From positions 1 through 61,684 of the forward strand of contig NZ_NVQF01000033.1 in the NCBI RefSeq assembly GCF_002592005.1: DNA of 61,684 bases, written 5' to 3'. Position numbers and translations under genes: made by a program. Below are positions 38,067 to 47,800 of this stretch, piece after piece; position 1 is the first letter of the stretch; every line of letters begins with the position of its first letter. This DNA comes from Mycolicibacterium palauense (GTDB lineage Bacteria; Actinomycetota; Actinomycetes; Mycobacteriales; Mycobacteriaceae). The notes below the pieces were generated by a model. It was not told the DNA's origin, did no database searches, and worked only from the letters and a program-made list of their open reading frames with translations.

Positions 38067-38588
38067 GTGAAGGGAACACAGACGATGAACGCGATGCTGA
38101 CACGGGCCCTGGCCGGTGCGCTGGGCGTGGCCGCCGTGACCGGCGCCCTGGCGGCCTGCTCGGACGGCAAGGATTCTGGGCCGTCCACGAGCAGCGCCGC
38201 GGGCTCCGGCACCACCCAGGTCGCCGGTGGGGGGTCGACCTCGGTCAAGGTCGGCGGCCAGGATCTCCCCGGCCTCGACCTGGACTCGGTGACCTGCGTG
38301 AAGCAGGGCGGCAAGATCAACGTGGCCAGCGCCGCGATCGGCGGCCAGCAAGGGCTCGGGGTGGTGATGACCGATGAGGCCACACCGAAGGTGGAGTCGC
38401 TGGGCATGGTCGTCGACGGCAACGCGCTGGCGGTGGCCGACAACATGGGCGTCAAGACCGGCGCGGCCGAGGTCAAGGTGGACGGCAGCACCTACACCAT
38501 CACCGGCCAGGCCGCGGGCGCCGACCTGAAGAATCCGATGGCAGGGATGATCACCAAGGATTTCACGATCACGGTGACCTGCGAATAG
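38067..38588 (+). CDS. LpqH-family (19-kDa antigen-like) lipoprotein
   Basis: The 173-residue protein has a signal peptide and the lipobox 'LAAC', then a Ser/Gly/Thr-rich linker and the LpqH fold: 'VKVGGQDLPGLDLDSVTCVKQGGKINVAS', 'LGMVVDGNALAVADNMG', 'YTITGQAAGADLKNPMAGMITKDFTITVTCE'. The cysteines in 'SVTC' and 'VTCE' form the family disulfide. LpqH proteins are envelope lipoproteins and TLR2 ligands. Two starts, GTG 38067 and ATG 38085, each carry a duplicated GAAGGGAA site 8 nt upstream; the shorter gives a standard 24-residue signal. Confidence 0.9.
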   Translation: MKGTQTMNAMLTRALAGALGVAAVTGALAACSDGKDSGPSTSSAAGSGTTQVAGGGSTSVKVGGQDLPGLDLDSVTCVKQGGKINVASAAIGGQQGLGVVMTDEATPKVESLGMVVDGNALAVADNMGVKTGAAEVKVDGSTYTITGQAAGADLKNPMAGMITKDFTITVTCE

Positions 38589-38638
38589 TCCCCTTCACCG
38601 GTGGCGGCGGGCGTGCCGAGCACGTCCGCCGCTGCTTC

Positions 38639-38644
38639 TATGAT
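38639..38644 (+). promoter_or_regulatory. -10 box TATGAT for the TPR-CHAT operon (leaderless)
   Basis: A perfect TATGAT ends 6 nt before ATG 38651, and no ribosome-binding site is present. The transcript should begin at or within a base of the start codon. The same layout, TATGCT-N6-ATG, precedes the 42407 gene of the same locus. Confidence 0.65.
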
Positions 38645-38650
38645 CCAGCG

Positions 38651-40381
38651 ATGACGGTCGCCGCCGAACTGTCGCGTGCACGGGCCCTGGCCTTCGCCGG
38701 TGATTCCGGGGCCGCGCGTGATCTTCTGCTGTCGCTGGTGCCGGCGATCGAACGTGCCGACCGGGACGACCAACTGCTGGAGGTCTTCAGCCAGCTGGCC
38801 GAGATCTACCTGGTGCGCAGCGCCTTCGACGGCACCCGGGAGTGCGTGGGACGGATCTGGGCGGCCCTGGAGATCTACGACTCGATCCGGGCGGGAGGCA
38901 ATCCCGAGGCGGCGGCGCAGGTCACCCTGAGCGCCGAACAGGTCGATCTCATGTGCGAGCGCTACCGACACCGCGCCCTGGGCCTGGAGGCCGCCCTGGC
39001 CGCCGCGTCCGGCCGGCACGACGACGCCGCAACGGTGCTGACCCTGTTGGACCGGGCCGGGCCGTCGGAGTCCCTCGCGGCCGAGCACCGTCGGGTCCTG
39101 ACGACCGCCCGGGTGCGCTGCGCGTTCGGCCTCTGCGACGACGAGCTGCACGCGAGGGCCGCGCCGCTGTGGGTCCAGGTGCACACCGTCCTGGTCGATG
39201 TCGAGCGCACCGGCGGCGCCGGGCTCGAACCCGACCGCCTGTATGTCGAGGCGGGTCTGGGCTACGGGCGGTTCTGCGTCGAGACGGGGCGATACGGTGA
39301 CGCCGAACCGTGGCTGCGGCGCGCCGGAGCCAGGGCGCAGGCCCGCGGTTGGCGGCTGGAGGCGGCCCGCGCCGAGGTCGAGCTGGCTGCCAGTCGCTGG
39401 GCCACCGGCGACGTCGACGCCGCCGGAGGGCTGATCGCCGGGGCCTACCCGGTGATCGCCGAGTACGCCCGCGCTCACGACGTGGGGCGGTGCTGGCTGT
39501 ATCTGGGCCTGATCGCCCTGGCCACCGGGGCGCTGGAGCGGGCCGACGAATGCTGGGCGCACGCCGAACGGTGCTGGCACGACCTCGCAAGACCGATCCA
39601 CCTGTACCGGATCCTGCTGCAGCGTAGCTGGATACCGATCTTCTGCGGGCGCTGGTCGGAGGCCGAGGCGCTGATCGCCCGGGCACGCGCGCACCTGGAT
39701 GCGGCGGCGTGTGCCGGTTGGTTGCAGTACGCGCGTCTCGACGACCAGCTCGGCAACCTCCACCGGGCGCGAGGCCTCGCCGAGTTGGGCTTCGACGCTG
39801 CGGGCACCCCCGAGGCCAGCTGGGAGGAACTGGAATTCCGCCATGTCGCCTCGCTGGGGATCGTCGATGCCGACCCCGATGCCGGGCAGCGTCGCCGCGC
39901 TCTGTACGCACTCGCGAAGGCCGCCGAACTGAAGATCCCGGCAGCGCTGGCCGTCGACTCCGTGCGGTACTCGATCACCGACGCCCAGTGCCGCAGCGCC
40001 TGGGCGGCCGGCGTCTCCGCCCCCGCGCTGGCCGGTGCCTTCGCGGTGGCCTGGGAGGCCGAGAACACCCCGTTGGTGGCCGAACTGATCGAATATCATT
40101 GCGCCCGTGGTGCTTTTGCGGAACCCGAGCAGGCGGGCGGACCCGCGGCCGGCTGGGCGAGCACCGCGACCGCTCCGATCCCGGTCGATGACGGCGAGCA
40201 CTCGCTGGTCGCGGCGGCCTCGTCGCCGTCGGGGGCTCAGGCCGATCTGCTCGCGCCGCTGCCGCCCCTGCGGATGGATCCGGGTGCCGAACCCGTCCTC
40301 GCGTTCTACCGGGAGCTGGCCCACCGCCGCTACGGGCGCGGGGGCGACCGCGGCGCCGAAGCGTGGCCGACGTGGCCGTGA
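38651..40381 (+). CDS. TPR-repeat protein coupled to a CHAT protease
   Basis: The 576-residue protein is built of helical repeats of the TPR type over about residues 5-440. Examples are 'AGDSGAARDLLLSLVPAIERADRDDQLLEVFSQLAEIYLVRSAF', 'ETGRYGDAEPWLRRAGARAQARGWRLEAARAEVELAASRWATGD', and 'ATGALERADECWAHAERCWHDLARPIHLYRILLQRSWIPIFCGRWSEAEALI'. The C-terminal 100 residues are acidic and Pro/Ser-rich, probably flexible. There is no signal or membrane span. It overlaps the CHAT gene by a GTGA junction, so the two are probably made in equal amounts. By analogy with TPR-CHAT pairs it should be the sensor or scaffold that holds or activates the protease (inference). Confidence 0.85.
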   Translation: MTVAAELSRARALAFAGDSGAARDLLLSLVPAIERADRDDQLLEVFSQLAEIYLVRSAFDGTRECVGRIWAALEIYDSIRAGGNPEAAAQVTLSAEQVDLMCERYRHRALGLEAALAAASGRHDDAATVLTLLDRAGPSESLAAEHRRVLTTARVRCAFGLCDDELHARAAPLWVQVHTVLVDVERTGGAGLEPDRLYVEAGLGYGRFCVETGRYGDAEPWLRRAGARAQARGWRLEAARAEVELAASRWATGDVDAAGGLIAGAYPVIAEYARAHDVGRCWLYLGLIALATGALERADECWAHAERCWHDLARPIHLYRILLQRSWIPIFCGRWSEAEALIARARAHLDAAACAGWLQYARLDDQLGNLHRARGLAELGFDAAGTPEASWEELEFRHVASLGIVDADPDAGQRRRALYALAKAAELKIPAALAVDSVRYSITDAQCRSAWAAGVSAPALAGAFAVAWEAENTPLVAELIEYHCARGAFAEPEQAGGPAAGWASTATAPIPVDDGEHSLVAAASSPSGAQADLLAPLPPLRMDPGAEPVLAFYRELAHRRYGRGGDRGAEAWPTWP

Positions 40382-41688
40382 CCCGGACGCCCACCCTGGT
40401 GCTGCGCTTCGCCGATCTGGGCATCGTCACCTACGGTTCGCTGCGCGTGGTCGGACAGCCGCAGCGCACCGTCACCTGGGTGATCGAGGAGCCGTTTCTG
40501 CTGACGGCGCTGGCCGCGCTCGAGGCGGCGCTGCCCGAGCCGCGGTACTCCGAGACAGCCGTCGAGGCGCTCGATCGGGCGCTGCGGCGCGGCGCCTTCG
40601 CCAACCGGGCCGACGAGCTGGGGCTGGCCTACCGGCTCGGGGTGCTGCTGCTGAGCGCCGCCGCCTGGCGCCTGCTCGAGGCCTGTGCCGGTGACACCCG
40701 GGCGGTGCTGTTCGTCGCACCCAGCGCGCGGTTGGCACGGATCCCGTGGGGGCTGCTGGCCGTCCCGGCCGCGCGGCCCGGCGCCTCGGAGATGATGCGC
40801 GCCCGGGCGGCCGCGATGACGACCGCGGGACGTCAACCCGCCGACATCCCCTGGCCGACCGTCGATTCCGATGAGCTCACCGACGGACGCCGGATGCTGG
40901 AGCTGGCCGATGTCCTGTTCGCGGTCCCGGTCGCGATCACCGCCGCACCCCGGCGTGCGGTGAGCTGGCACCGACGTGCCGGCCGGCCGGCACTGGTGAT
41001 CCTCGACCCGCGGGTGCCCGGACAACTGCCCGACTCCGCGTTGGGCTCGGTCCTGGGCAGGCCGTCGGCCGACTCCCTACTGGGCCGCCATTTCGCGCCG
41101 GACGTCGGTCAGGGCGCGGTGCTGCCCGACGTCGGCGATGTGGTGCAGCTGTTCCGCCGTGCCGACGCCGACCGGGCCTGGCTGGCCGCGCAGCTCGCGG
41201 CCGGTCCGGCCCGGCTGCTCTTCGTCGGGCATGCGGTTGCCGGCGCCGAGGCGGCCGGGGGATCGGCGGTCTATCTCGCCGAGGAGCGGCCCCTGCGCGC
41301 CGCCGACGTGACCGCCGCGCGGCTGCCGATACCACCCCGGGTGGCGCTGCTGGCGTGTGCATCGGCCGGCGACTACCGCTTCGACGAGGCCCGGGGACTG
41401 GTCGCGGCGATGGTGCTCGGCGGCGCGCAGCTGGTCACCGCGGTGCTGTGGTCGCTGCCGACCACCGTCGGCCTCGGCCGGTTCGCCCCGCCGACGCCCG
41501 GCCACCGAGCCGACCCGATGGCCAACCTGGTCGCCGCGGTCGACGACGCCCACCGCCAACCGAATGCCGGGCGTGCCGTCAACGACTGGCAGCGCGCGCA
41601 GCTGCGCCGGTGGCGCCACGGTGAGAGCACCGCCAACCCGGTGCACTGGGCCGCGCTGGCGACGTTCGCCGTCGACGGCGCGCGCTGA
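40378..41688 (+). CDS. CHAT-domain (caspase-like) cysteine protease
   Basis: The 436-residue protein has an N-terminal region of about 200 residues ('VLFVAPSARLARIPWGLLAVPA', a strand-rich motif common in CHAT proteins) and a C-terminal CHAT domain. The catalytic dyad is visible as His285 in 'ARLLFVGHAVAGAEA' and Cys327 in 'VALLACASAGDYRFDEARGLVAAMVLGGAQLVTAVLW'. The latter is the LxxC(x)S...A..GA..V pattern of CHAT/caspase folds. CHAT proteases cleave specific proteins in separase-like and CRISPR-linked systems. GTG 40378 overlaps the TPR stop; GTG 40363 is an alternative start. Target unknown; it converges on the frameshifted gene 3 nt away. Confidence 0.88.
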   Translation: MTRTPTLVLRFADLGIVTYGSLRVVGQPQRTVTWVIEEPFLLTALAALEAALPEPRYSETAVEALDRALRRGAFANRADELGLAYRLGVLLLSAAAWRLLEACAGDTRAVLFVAPSARLARIPWGLLAVPAARPGASEMMRARAAAMTTAGRQPADIPWPTVDSDELTDGRRMLELADVLFAVPVAITAAPRRAVSWHRRAGRPALVILDPRVPGQLPDSALGSVLGRPSADSLLGRHFAPDVGQGAVLPDVGDVVQLFRRADADRAWLAAQLAAGPARLLFVGHAVAGAEAAGGSAVYLAEERPLRAADVTAARLPIPPRVALLACASAGDYRFDEARGLVAAMVLGGAQLVTAVLWSLPTTVGLGRFAPPTPGHRADPMANLVAAVDDAHRQPNAGRAVNDWQRAQLRRWRHGESTANPVHWAALATFAVDGAR

Positions 41689-41691
41689 CCG

Positions 41692-42340
41692 TCACGGCGG
41701 GGGCACCAACACCGCTACCGCCGTCTCGTCGCCCGGCCGGTAGTAGGCGGCCACCACGCTGCCCGGGCCGACCTCCCCGACCGCGTCGGCGGGAAGCAGC
41801 ACCGTCTGCTGGGCGGCGAACTGTCCGCCCTCGGGCTTGCTCACGATCAGGTCGAGCTCGATCTCGTGGTACCCGTGATCGGATCTCGCCGGTGGTCCGC
41901 GAGGCCGTCACCAGACCGCACGTCTGCACACCGCTGCGGATGAGATCGATCCGGCCGCCGCGCAGCAGCCCCGTGCGCAGCAGCATCCGTTGGTGGGCCG
42001 CGCGCACCGCGAGCACGTCGTCGACCAGTGTCAGCCGTTCCCGGCTGGCCGGGTCGAAGGCCACCATCACCAGGACCCCCGGGTGCAGCGCCGCCCGGAT
42101 GTCATCGGCCGGCGGGCCGTGCAGCCGGCCGATGAACCGGTCCCCGCAGACGCCCTCGACCTCGACGACGATGTGTTCGGCAACCGTGCGGACCGTGCCG
42201 ATTCCGATATCGGTCGGCGCGGGCGGTCGCCGGGTGGGCCGGGCCGGGTGCCACAGCGGTGTGCAGACCACCGCGACAGCGAGGATGACACCAAGGATCG
42301 CGGCCAGCGCCACGAGCCCGGACAGCGACGCGTCGAACAT
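41692..42340 (-). pseudogene. Membrane-anchored protein gene with a frameshift near 41880
   Basis: The ATG at 42340 opens a protein with one N-terminal span ('LSGLVALAAILGVILAVAVVCTPLW') and a soluble part reaching 'VQTCGLVTASRTTGEI'. After that the frame becomes arginine-rich nonsense. The next frame resumes at once with 'DHGYHEIELDLIVSKPEGGQ', then 'FAAQQTVLLPADAVGEVGPGSVVAAYYRPGDETAVAVLVPPP' and a stop at 41692. One extra base, or two missing, around 41876-41884 explains it. Corrected, the protein has about 215 residues and two related soluble repeats, each ending 'PG.(L/V)V...(F/Y)(D/R)P'. It is antisense between the two CHAT-locus operons. True mutation or sequencing error cannot be told apart here. 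Confidence 0.75.
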
Positions 42341-42394
42341 GGCGCCCAGCCTGAGGCGCGCCGTCGGCTACCGAACCCAACTTTCGGGCCGTCC

Positions 42395-42400
42395 TATGCT
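42395..42400 (+). promoter_or_regulatory. -10 box TATGCT for the 42407 operon (leaderless)
   Basis: TATGCT ends 6 nt before ATG 42407 with no ribosome-binding site between, matching the leaderless layout at the TPR-CHAT operon. The promoter faces away from the antisense membrane gene, whose start lies 66 nt upstream. Confidence 0.6.
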
Positions 42401-42406
42401 GTGCCG

Positions 42407-43747
42407 ATGAGCATCGGCCCGCAGCCGGTGGACACCCGCACCGCACCGGTTCCGGCGCATCAGCCGCGCGCCGCGGTGATCGACGCCGCCTGGCGTGCGC
42501 TGGGCCCCGGCCTGGAGGTGCTCAGCGGCCACGACGGCGCGCCGTTGCGCCGCACCGTCAAACGCATCCTCGATCCGCTGGTGCTGCGTCTGCGCGCCAA
42601 CCCGGACTTCGGCACGCCCGTCGTCGGGGCCGATTCCGCCCAGGCGTTGTTCGACACCATCGTGGCGCACAAGACGCAACTGCTCTCGGCGGCAGCGTGG
42701 TTCGCGGTGCTCAAACAGGCCCGGCGCCGGTTGCGGATCACCACCGGGAACGCGCAGGAACTGTACTTCCCGATCAGCTTCGAGCTGGCGGTCACCGCGG
42801 GACCCCCGGACCCGGACGCGGGCCGAGCCGCCGAGGTCGCCGAATCGGTCCTGGGGGCACTGCATGCCGAACGCGACGGCACCGCCGTGGAGACCCTCAA
42901 CGCGCATCTGGCCGAATCCGGGGTCCTTTCCCGGTTGGCAGCCCAGCTCGACCGCGGTTGGCGCGACGTTCGGGCCGATCGCGCCCTCGACGCACCGTTC
43001 CTGTCGGGGCTGGCGACCGTGCTCGGCGCCGCCGGCTCCGCCCGCGACCACGCGGCCCGGCAACGGGTTTGGCGTGCGCTCGTGGCCGACCCCACGCCCC
43101 ACAACCTCGGCGTCCGCATCCGCGGCGCGGATCCCGGTGCACGGTGGTCGATCGTGGCCATCGGGCTCAGTTCCGTGGCACCGCAACAGCCGCCGCCGCT
43201 GATCGGTGCGGGCGTGGGGGACCGGCCGCTGGACCGATCGGTGGTCGACCGGGTGCGCGCGACGCTGCGCCGTGTCCTCGACCGCGAGGAGCTGCCCGCG
43301 ATCCCGTTGCTGTGCTCCGAGGAAGTCGACCGCGCCTGCGCGCCGTGGGGCCTGCTCGGCGAGGACCGCCAGGCCACCCTGATCGCCGGCATCGAGTTGG
43401 TCACGGGGCTTCGACCACTCGAGGAATCCGCCCCTGCGGCATACCCACTGGGCGCCGAGATCGCCGCCCGCCTGCGCAAGGAGGCCTACGTCCTGCAGGC
43501 GCGCCGCCACCTGGTCGGCGGGGCCGCGGTGCATCCCCGCCAGCAGGCGGTGATCGACGAGCTGGCCTGTTTCGCCAGACCGTATCTGGGCCGATTGTGG
43601 GCGCGGCTGCACGGCCGCGACGTGTGGCAGGAATCCTGCGGCGACGTCGAGGATGTGCGCGCCCTGCTGGCCGGCATCGCCCGTTCGGTCAGTCTGGATC
43701 ACCGTCAGCGGATCAAATCGATGCTGACCGCCGTGGAGGCGCGATGA
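42407..43747 (+). CDS. CHAT-locus protein A (unknown family)
   Basis: I do not recognise this 446-residue protein. It is soluble and helix-rich. The N-terminal half includes 'APLRRTVKRILDPLVLRLRANPDFGTPVVGADSAQALFDTIVAHKTQLLSAAAWFAVLKQARRRLRI'. The C-terminal half carries 'GARWSIVAIGLSSVAPQQPPPLIGAGVGD' and the cysteine-bearing 'IPLLCSEEVDRACAPWGLLG'. The 'APWGLL' echoes the 'IPWGLL' strand in the CHAT protein, but no His-Cys dyad is visible. The N-terminal 20 residues are proline-rich. The stop overlaps the next ATG (ATGA), so the two products are probably partners. Locus context suggests a component, substrate or inhibitor of the CHAT protease (inference). Confidence 0.75.
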   Translation: MSIGPQPVDTRTAPVPAHQPRAAVIDAAWRALGPGLEVLSGHDGAPLRRTVKRILDPLVLRLRANPDFGTPVVGADSAQALFDTIVAHKTQLLSAAAWFAVLKQARRRLRITTGNAQELYFPISFELAVTAGPPDPDAGRAAEVAESVLGALHAERDGTAVETLNAHLAESGVLSRLAAQLDRGWRDVRADRALDAPFLSGLATVLGAAGSARDHAARQRVWRALVADPTPHNLGVRIRGADPGARWSIVAIGLSSVAPQQPPPLIGAGVGDRPLDRSVVDRVRATLRRVLDREELPAIPLLCSEEVDRACAPWGLLGEDRQATLIAGIELVTGLRPLEESAPAAYPLGAEIAARLRKEAYVLQARRHLVGGAAVHPRQQAVIDELACFARPYLGRLWARLHGRDVWQESCGDVEDVRALLAGIARSVSLDHRQRIKSMLTAVEAR

Positions 43748-44850
43748 GGCTTCTCCGGCAGGACGGGCTGTGGCGCACCGATGACGTCGTGGAGGGGCCG
43801 CCGCTGGTGGCCGTCCTGGAGGTCGGCGGCGCGGTCCTGGAGTGGACGGTCGACGCCGGGGCCGGCGGCGCGGCGCCGTCGATGACGTTCACCGACCCCG
43901 GCCGGGCCGACTGGTTGTGGCAGGCGGTCGGCGTTCGTGGACACGTGGCACTGCTGGCCGCGCTCGGGCGGAGTGATCCTGCCGAGCCGATGATCGAGGT
44001 GCCCGGGGTGCGCCCGGATCCAGCGGTGTTCGCGCCGGTGCACCGGCTCGCGCTGGGGCACTGGTTGCTGCGCTGGTGGCCCGCCAGTCGCCTCGACGGC
44101 ATCGCCGCACTGGATCCGGCGCTGCTCGCCGCGGAGATCGCGGTGCTGACCGTGGCGGCCGAGCAGTTCTTCACCGGCGAGACCCTGGATTCGGATCTGG
44201 CCCCGTTGCTGGCAGCCCACACGCCCGCGCTGGTCCGCCACCTCGGCGGTACAGACTCCCGCGTTCGCGATATCGCCGGCGCCGCACTGGCGATCGCCGA
44301 CGACGTCGGTGTCGGCCCGCCCCCGCCCCCGCCCCCGGTGCCGGCCGCGGCCCGGTCGCGCGACGACTATGCGCTGTTTGCCGGCGGCGGCGCGCCGACC
44401 GCGGCGGCGATCGCACGGGGAGCGGGGTCGTTGTCGTGGTCGAGGGTGCCCGCCGGCATGTTCGACGCCGCCGAGAACACCGTGCGCTGGCGAATCGACG
44501 CGGCGGCCGGCGCCGTCACGGGCACGGTCGAGGTGGCGTTGCAGGAGGCCGGTGATGCCGCCGGGGTCGCGGTCCGGTTGAGCTCGGGAGGACTTGTCGC
44601 CGCGGGGGTTCTGGACAGCACCGGCAGAGCCGTCCTGCCGCTCCACGACGGGCAGCGGCCCGCCGGCGAGGCCGCCGCCTGGAACCACGACTGGTCGAGG
44701 ACCGTCGTGACGATCGGAGCCCCGGCCGACGCGCCGACCGAGACCCCCGAGGCACGGTCCCGGGTGCGCACCTTCGCCCGTGCGCGGCTGGCCCGGCCGA
44801 CCGAGAGTTCCTTCCTGGCCGAGCGATTGGCCACCGAATCGCTGTATTGA
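43744..44850 (+). CDS. CHAT-locus protein B with polyproline linker (unknown family)
   Basis: Not recognised. The 368-residue protein has an N-terminal domain of about 190 residues ('GLWRTDDVVEGPPLVAVLEVGGAVLEWTV', 'ALGHWLLRWWPASRLDGIAALDPALLAAEIAVLTVAAEQFF'), a linker with seven consecutive prolines near residue 200, and a C-terminal domain that reads as beta-rich: 'LSWSRVPAGMFDAAENTVRWRIDAAAGAVTGTVEVAL', 'RLSSGGLVAAGVLDSTGRAVLPL'. The C-terminus, 'AWNHDWSRTVVTIGA...RTFARARLARPTESSFLAERLA', is basic. A protease-cleavable linker joining two domains is an attractive idea, but only context supports it. It converges on lysX. Confidence 0.75.
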   Translation: MRLLRQDGLWRTDDVVEGPPLVAVLEVGGAVLEWTVDAGAGGAAPSMTFTDPGRADWLWQAVGVRGHVALLAALGRSDPAEPMIEVPGVRPDPAVFAPVHRLALGHWLLRWWPASRLDGIAALDPALLAAEIAVLTVAAEQFFTGETLDSDLAPLLAAHTPALVRHLGGTDSRVRDIAGAALAIADDVGVGPPPPPPPVPAAARSRDDYALFAGGGAPTAAAIARGAGSLSWSRVPAGMFDAAENTVRWRIDAAAGAVTGTVEVALQEAGDAAGVAVRLSSGGLVAAGVLDSTGRAVLPLHDGQRPAGEAAAWNHDWSRTVVTIGAPADAPTETPEARSRVRTFARARLARPTESSFLAERLATESLY

Positions 44851-44874
44851 GCGTCGCTGAACCGCCCGTCCCCG

Positions 44875-47800
44875 TTAGCGTGGCTTGGCCAGCGGGAAGG
44901 GCAGCGTCTCCCGGATGCTGCGGCCGGTGATGAGCATGACGACGCGGTCGACACCCATGCCAATGCCCCCGGTGGGGGGCATGGCGTACTCCATCGCCTG
45001 CAGGAAGTCCTCGTCGAGTTCCATCGCCTCCGGATCGCCGCCGGCGGCCAGTAGGGACTGTTCCTGAAGCCGGCGCCGCTGCTCCACCGGGTCGGTGAGT
45101 TCGCTGTAGGCGGTGCCCAACTCGACCCCCCAGGCCACCAGGTCCCAGCGCTCGGCCACCCCCGGCTTGTCCCGGTGCGGGCGGGTCAACGGCGACACCG
45201 AGGTGGGGAAGTCGGTGTAGAAGGTGGGCGCCTGCGTGCGGTCCTCCACCAGGTGCTCGTACATCTCCAGCACCACCGCGCCGGGATCCCACTGGCGCTG
45301 GTAGGCGATGCCGGTCCGCTCGCACAGCCGGCGCAGCGTGGCCAGATCGGTGCCGGCGTCGACGTGTTCTCCCAGCGCCTCCGACACCGCCTCGTGCACC
45401 GTCTTCACCGGCCACGGTCCGGAGATGTCCACCGGTTCCAGGGTGCCGTCGGCGCGCGGGCGCAGCACCACCGGCGCACCGTTGGCGGCGGTCGCGGCGT
45501 TCTGGATCAGTTCCCGGCACCCGTCGATCCAGGTGCGGTAGTCGGCGTGGGCCTGGTAGGCCTCCAGCAGCGTGAACTCCGGGTTGTGGCTGAAGTCCAC
45601 GCCCTCGTTGCGGAATGCGCGGCCCAGCTCGAACACCCGCTCCACCCCGCCCACACACAACCGTTTGAGGTAGAGCTCGGGAGCGATCCGCAGATACAGA
45701 TCCAGGTCGTAGGCGTTGATGTGGGTGGTGAACGGCCGGGCGTTGGCCCCACCGTGGATCTGCTGCAGGATCGGGGTCTCGACCTCCAGGAAACCCTTGC
45801 CCACCAACGTTTCCCGGATGGAGTGCAGTACCTGGCTGCGGGCCCGGATCAGGTCGCGCGCCTCGGTGTTGACCGCCAGGTCCACATAGCGGGCCCGCAC
45901 CCGGGCCTCCTGGTCGGTCAGGCCCTTCCACTTGTCCGGCAGTGGCCGCAGGCATTTGCCGATCAGCCGCCAGCAGTGCACCAGCACCGACGCGGTGCCG
46001 TTGCGGCTGGCGCCGCGCACGCCGGTCACCTCGATCAGGTCGCCCAGGTCGATGGCCGCGGTGAACGCGGCGATGTGTCCGTCGGCGAGCACGGAGTCGT
46101 CAAGCAGCAGTTGGGTTTCGCCCGACCAGTCCCGGAGCTGGGCGAAGAGCACCCCGCCGTAGTCGCGGATCCGCAGGATCCGCCCGGCCACCGTGACCGC
46201 GGTGCCGTCCGGGCACCGCAGGGCCTCGGTCACCGTGTGCGACGGTGCACGCCCGACCGGGTAGGCGTCCACCCCCTGGCTCTGCAGGGATCTGAGCTTG
46301 GCCATCCGCACGCGGACCTGTTCGGGCAGCCGCGCGGTCGCCTCCGAATCGCCGGGCGCGTCGAGCGCCAGGCGGCCGGGCTCGGGAGCGCTGCCGTCCC
46401 GGTGCAGCGCGCCGCTGCCGGAGAGGCTGTCGGGTACCGCCGGATGGTTTCCGGTGTGCTGCTTGGCCCGCCGGCTGAACGGCAGCACCAGGAAGCCCTC
46501 GGCGATCACCGAGGCGACCCCGACCCGCGGCACCAGCCGGGCGTCCTCGTAGCAGGCGTAGCGGGGCACCCATTCGGGCAGGTACTTCATGTTGGACCGG
46601 TACAGCGTCTCCAACTGCCACCAGCGTGAGAAGAACACCAGCAGTGCGCGCCACAGCCGGGCCACCGGGCCCGCGCCCAGTTGGGCGCCCTCCTCGAACG
46701 CGGAGCGGAACATCGCGAAGTTCAGTGAGATCCGGTTGATGCCGAGTTCCTCGGCCTGCCCGCAGAGCTCGCTGACCATGAGCTCGATGGTGCCGTTGGG
46801 GGATTGCGGTGAGCGGCGCATCAGATCCAGGGACGCCCCGGTGGTGCCCCAGGGCACCAGCGACAGCATGGCGGCCACCTCGCCGCCACCGTGGTCGCCA
46901 CCGCCACCGTCACCGTCGTGGACCGCCTCGACCAGCAGGCAGTCCTCGTCGGCGGGATCCCCGAGCCGGCCCAGCGCCATCGAGAAGCCGCGTTCGGTCT
47001 CGGTGTCGCGCCATGCGTCGGCGCGGGCGATCACCCGGGCCATCTCCTCGGCGGACAGTTCGCGGTGCCGGCGGATCCGCACTGTCAGCCCGGCGCGTCT
47101 GGCGCGGGTCACGGCCTGGCGGACCGGCTTCATGTCGGGACCGGAGAGCCGGAACCGGTCGGGGTGCAGGATCGCCTCGTCGCCGAGCTCGAGCGCATTG
47201 AGCCCGGCCTCCCGGAAGGCCTGGGCCGCGGCCGAACTGGCGCCCATCACCCCCGGAGCCCAACCGTAGGTCTGGCACAGCTGCAGCCACGCCGCGATGG
47301 CCTGCGGCCAGGCCCGCGGATCGCCGACCGGGTCGCCGCTGGCCAGGCACACCCCGACCTCGACGCGGTAGGTGATGGCGGCACGGCCGCTGGGGGCGAA
47401 CACCACCGACTTGTCGCGCCGGGTGGCGAAGTAGCCCAGTGAGTCGTTCTTGCCGTAGAGCTCCAGCAGACCGCGGATCGCCGACTCGTCCTCACCGGTG
47501 AGCGCGTTGTCGGCCCGCTGGGACTGAAACAGCACGATCGCCGCGGTCATCAGCGCCAGCGCCCCGAACAGGCCCAGCGCCGCGTTGACCAGGACGTGCG
47601 GTTCCCCGGTGAAGCTGTCGGGGTCGGCCCCGGCGAAGGCGCTCACCCGGTTCAGCGCGTAGAAGAAGCGGCCGCCCCGGGTCAGGCTGCCGGGGAACAG
47701 TTCGATCAGACCCCACCCGATCAGGGTGCCCACGGCCATGCCGGCCACCAGCACCGCGGCCGCCTTGAACAGGGCCCCGCGGCGCACCCGGGCCGAGAAC

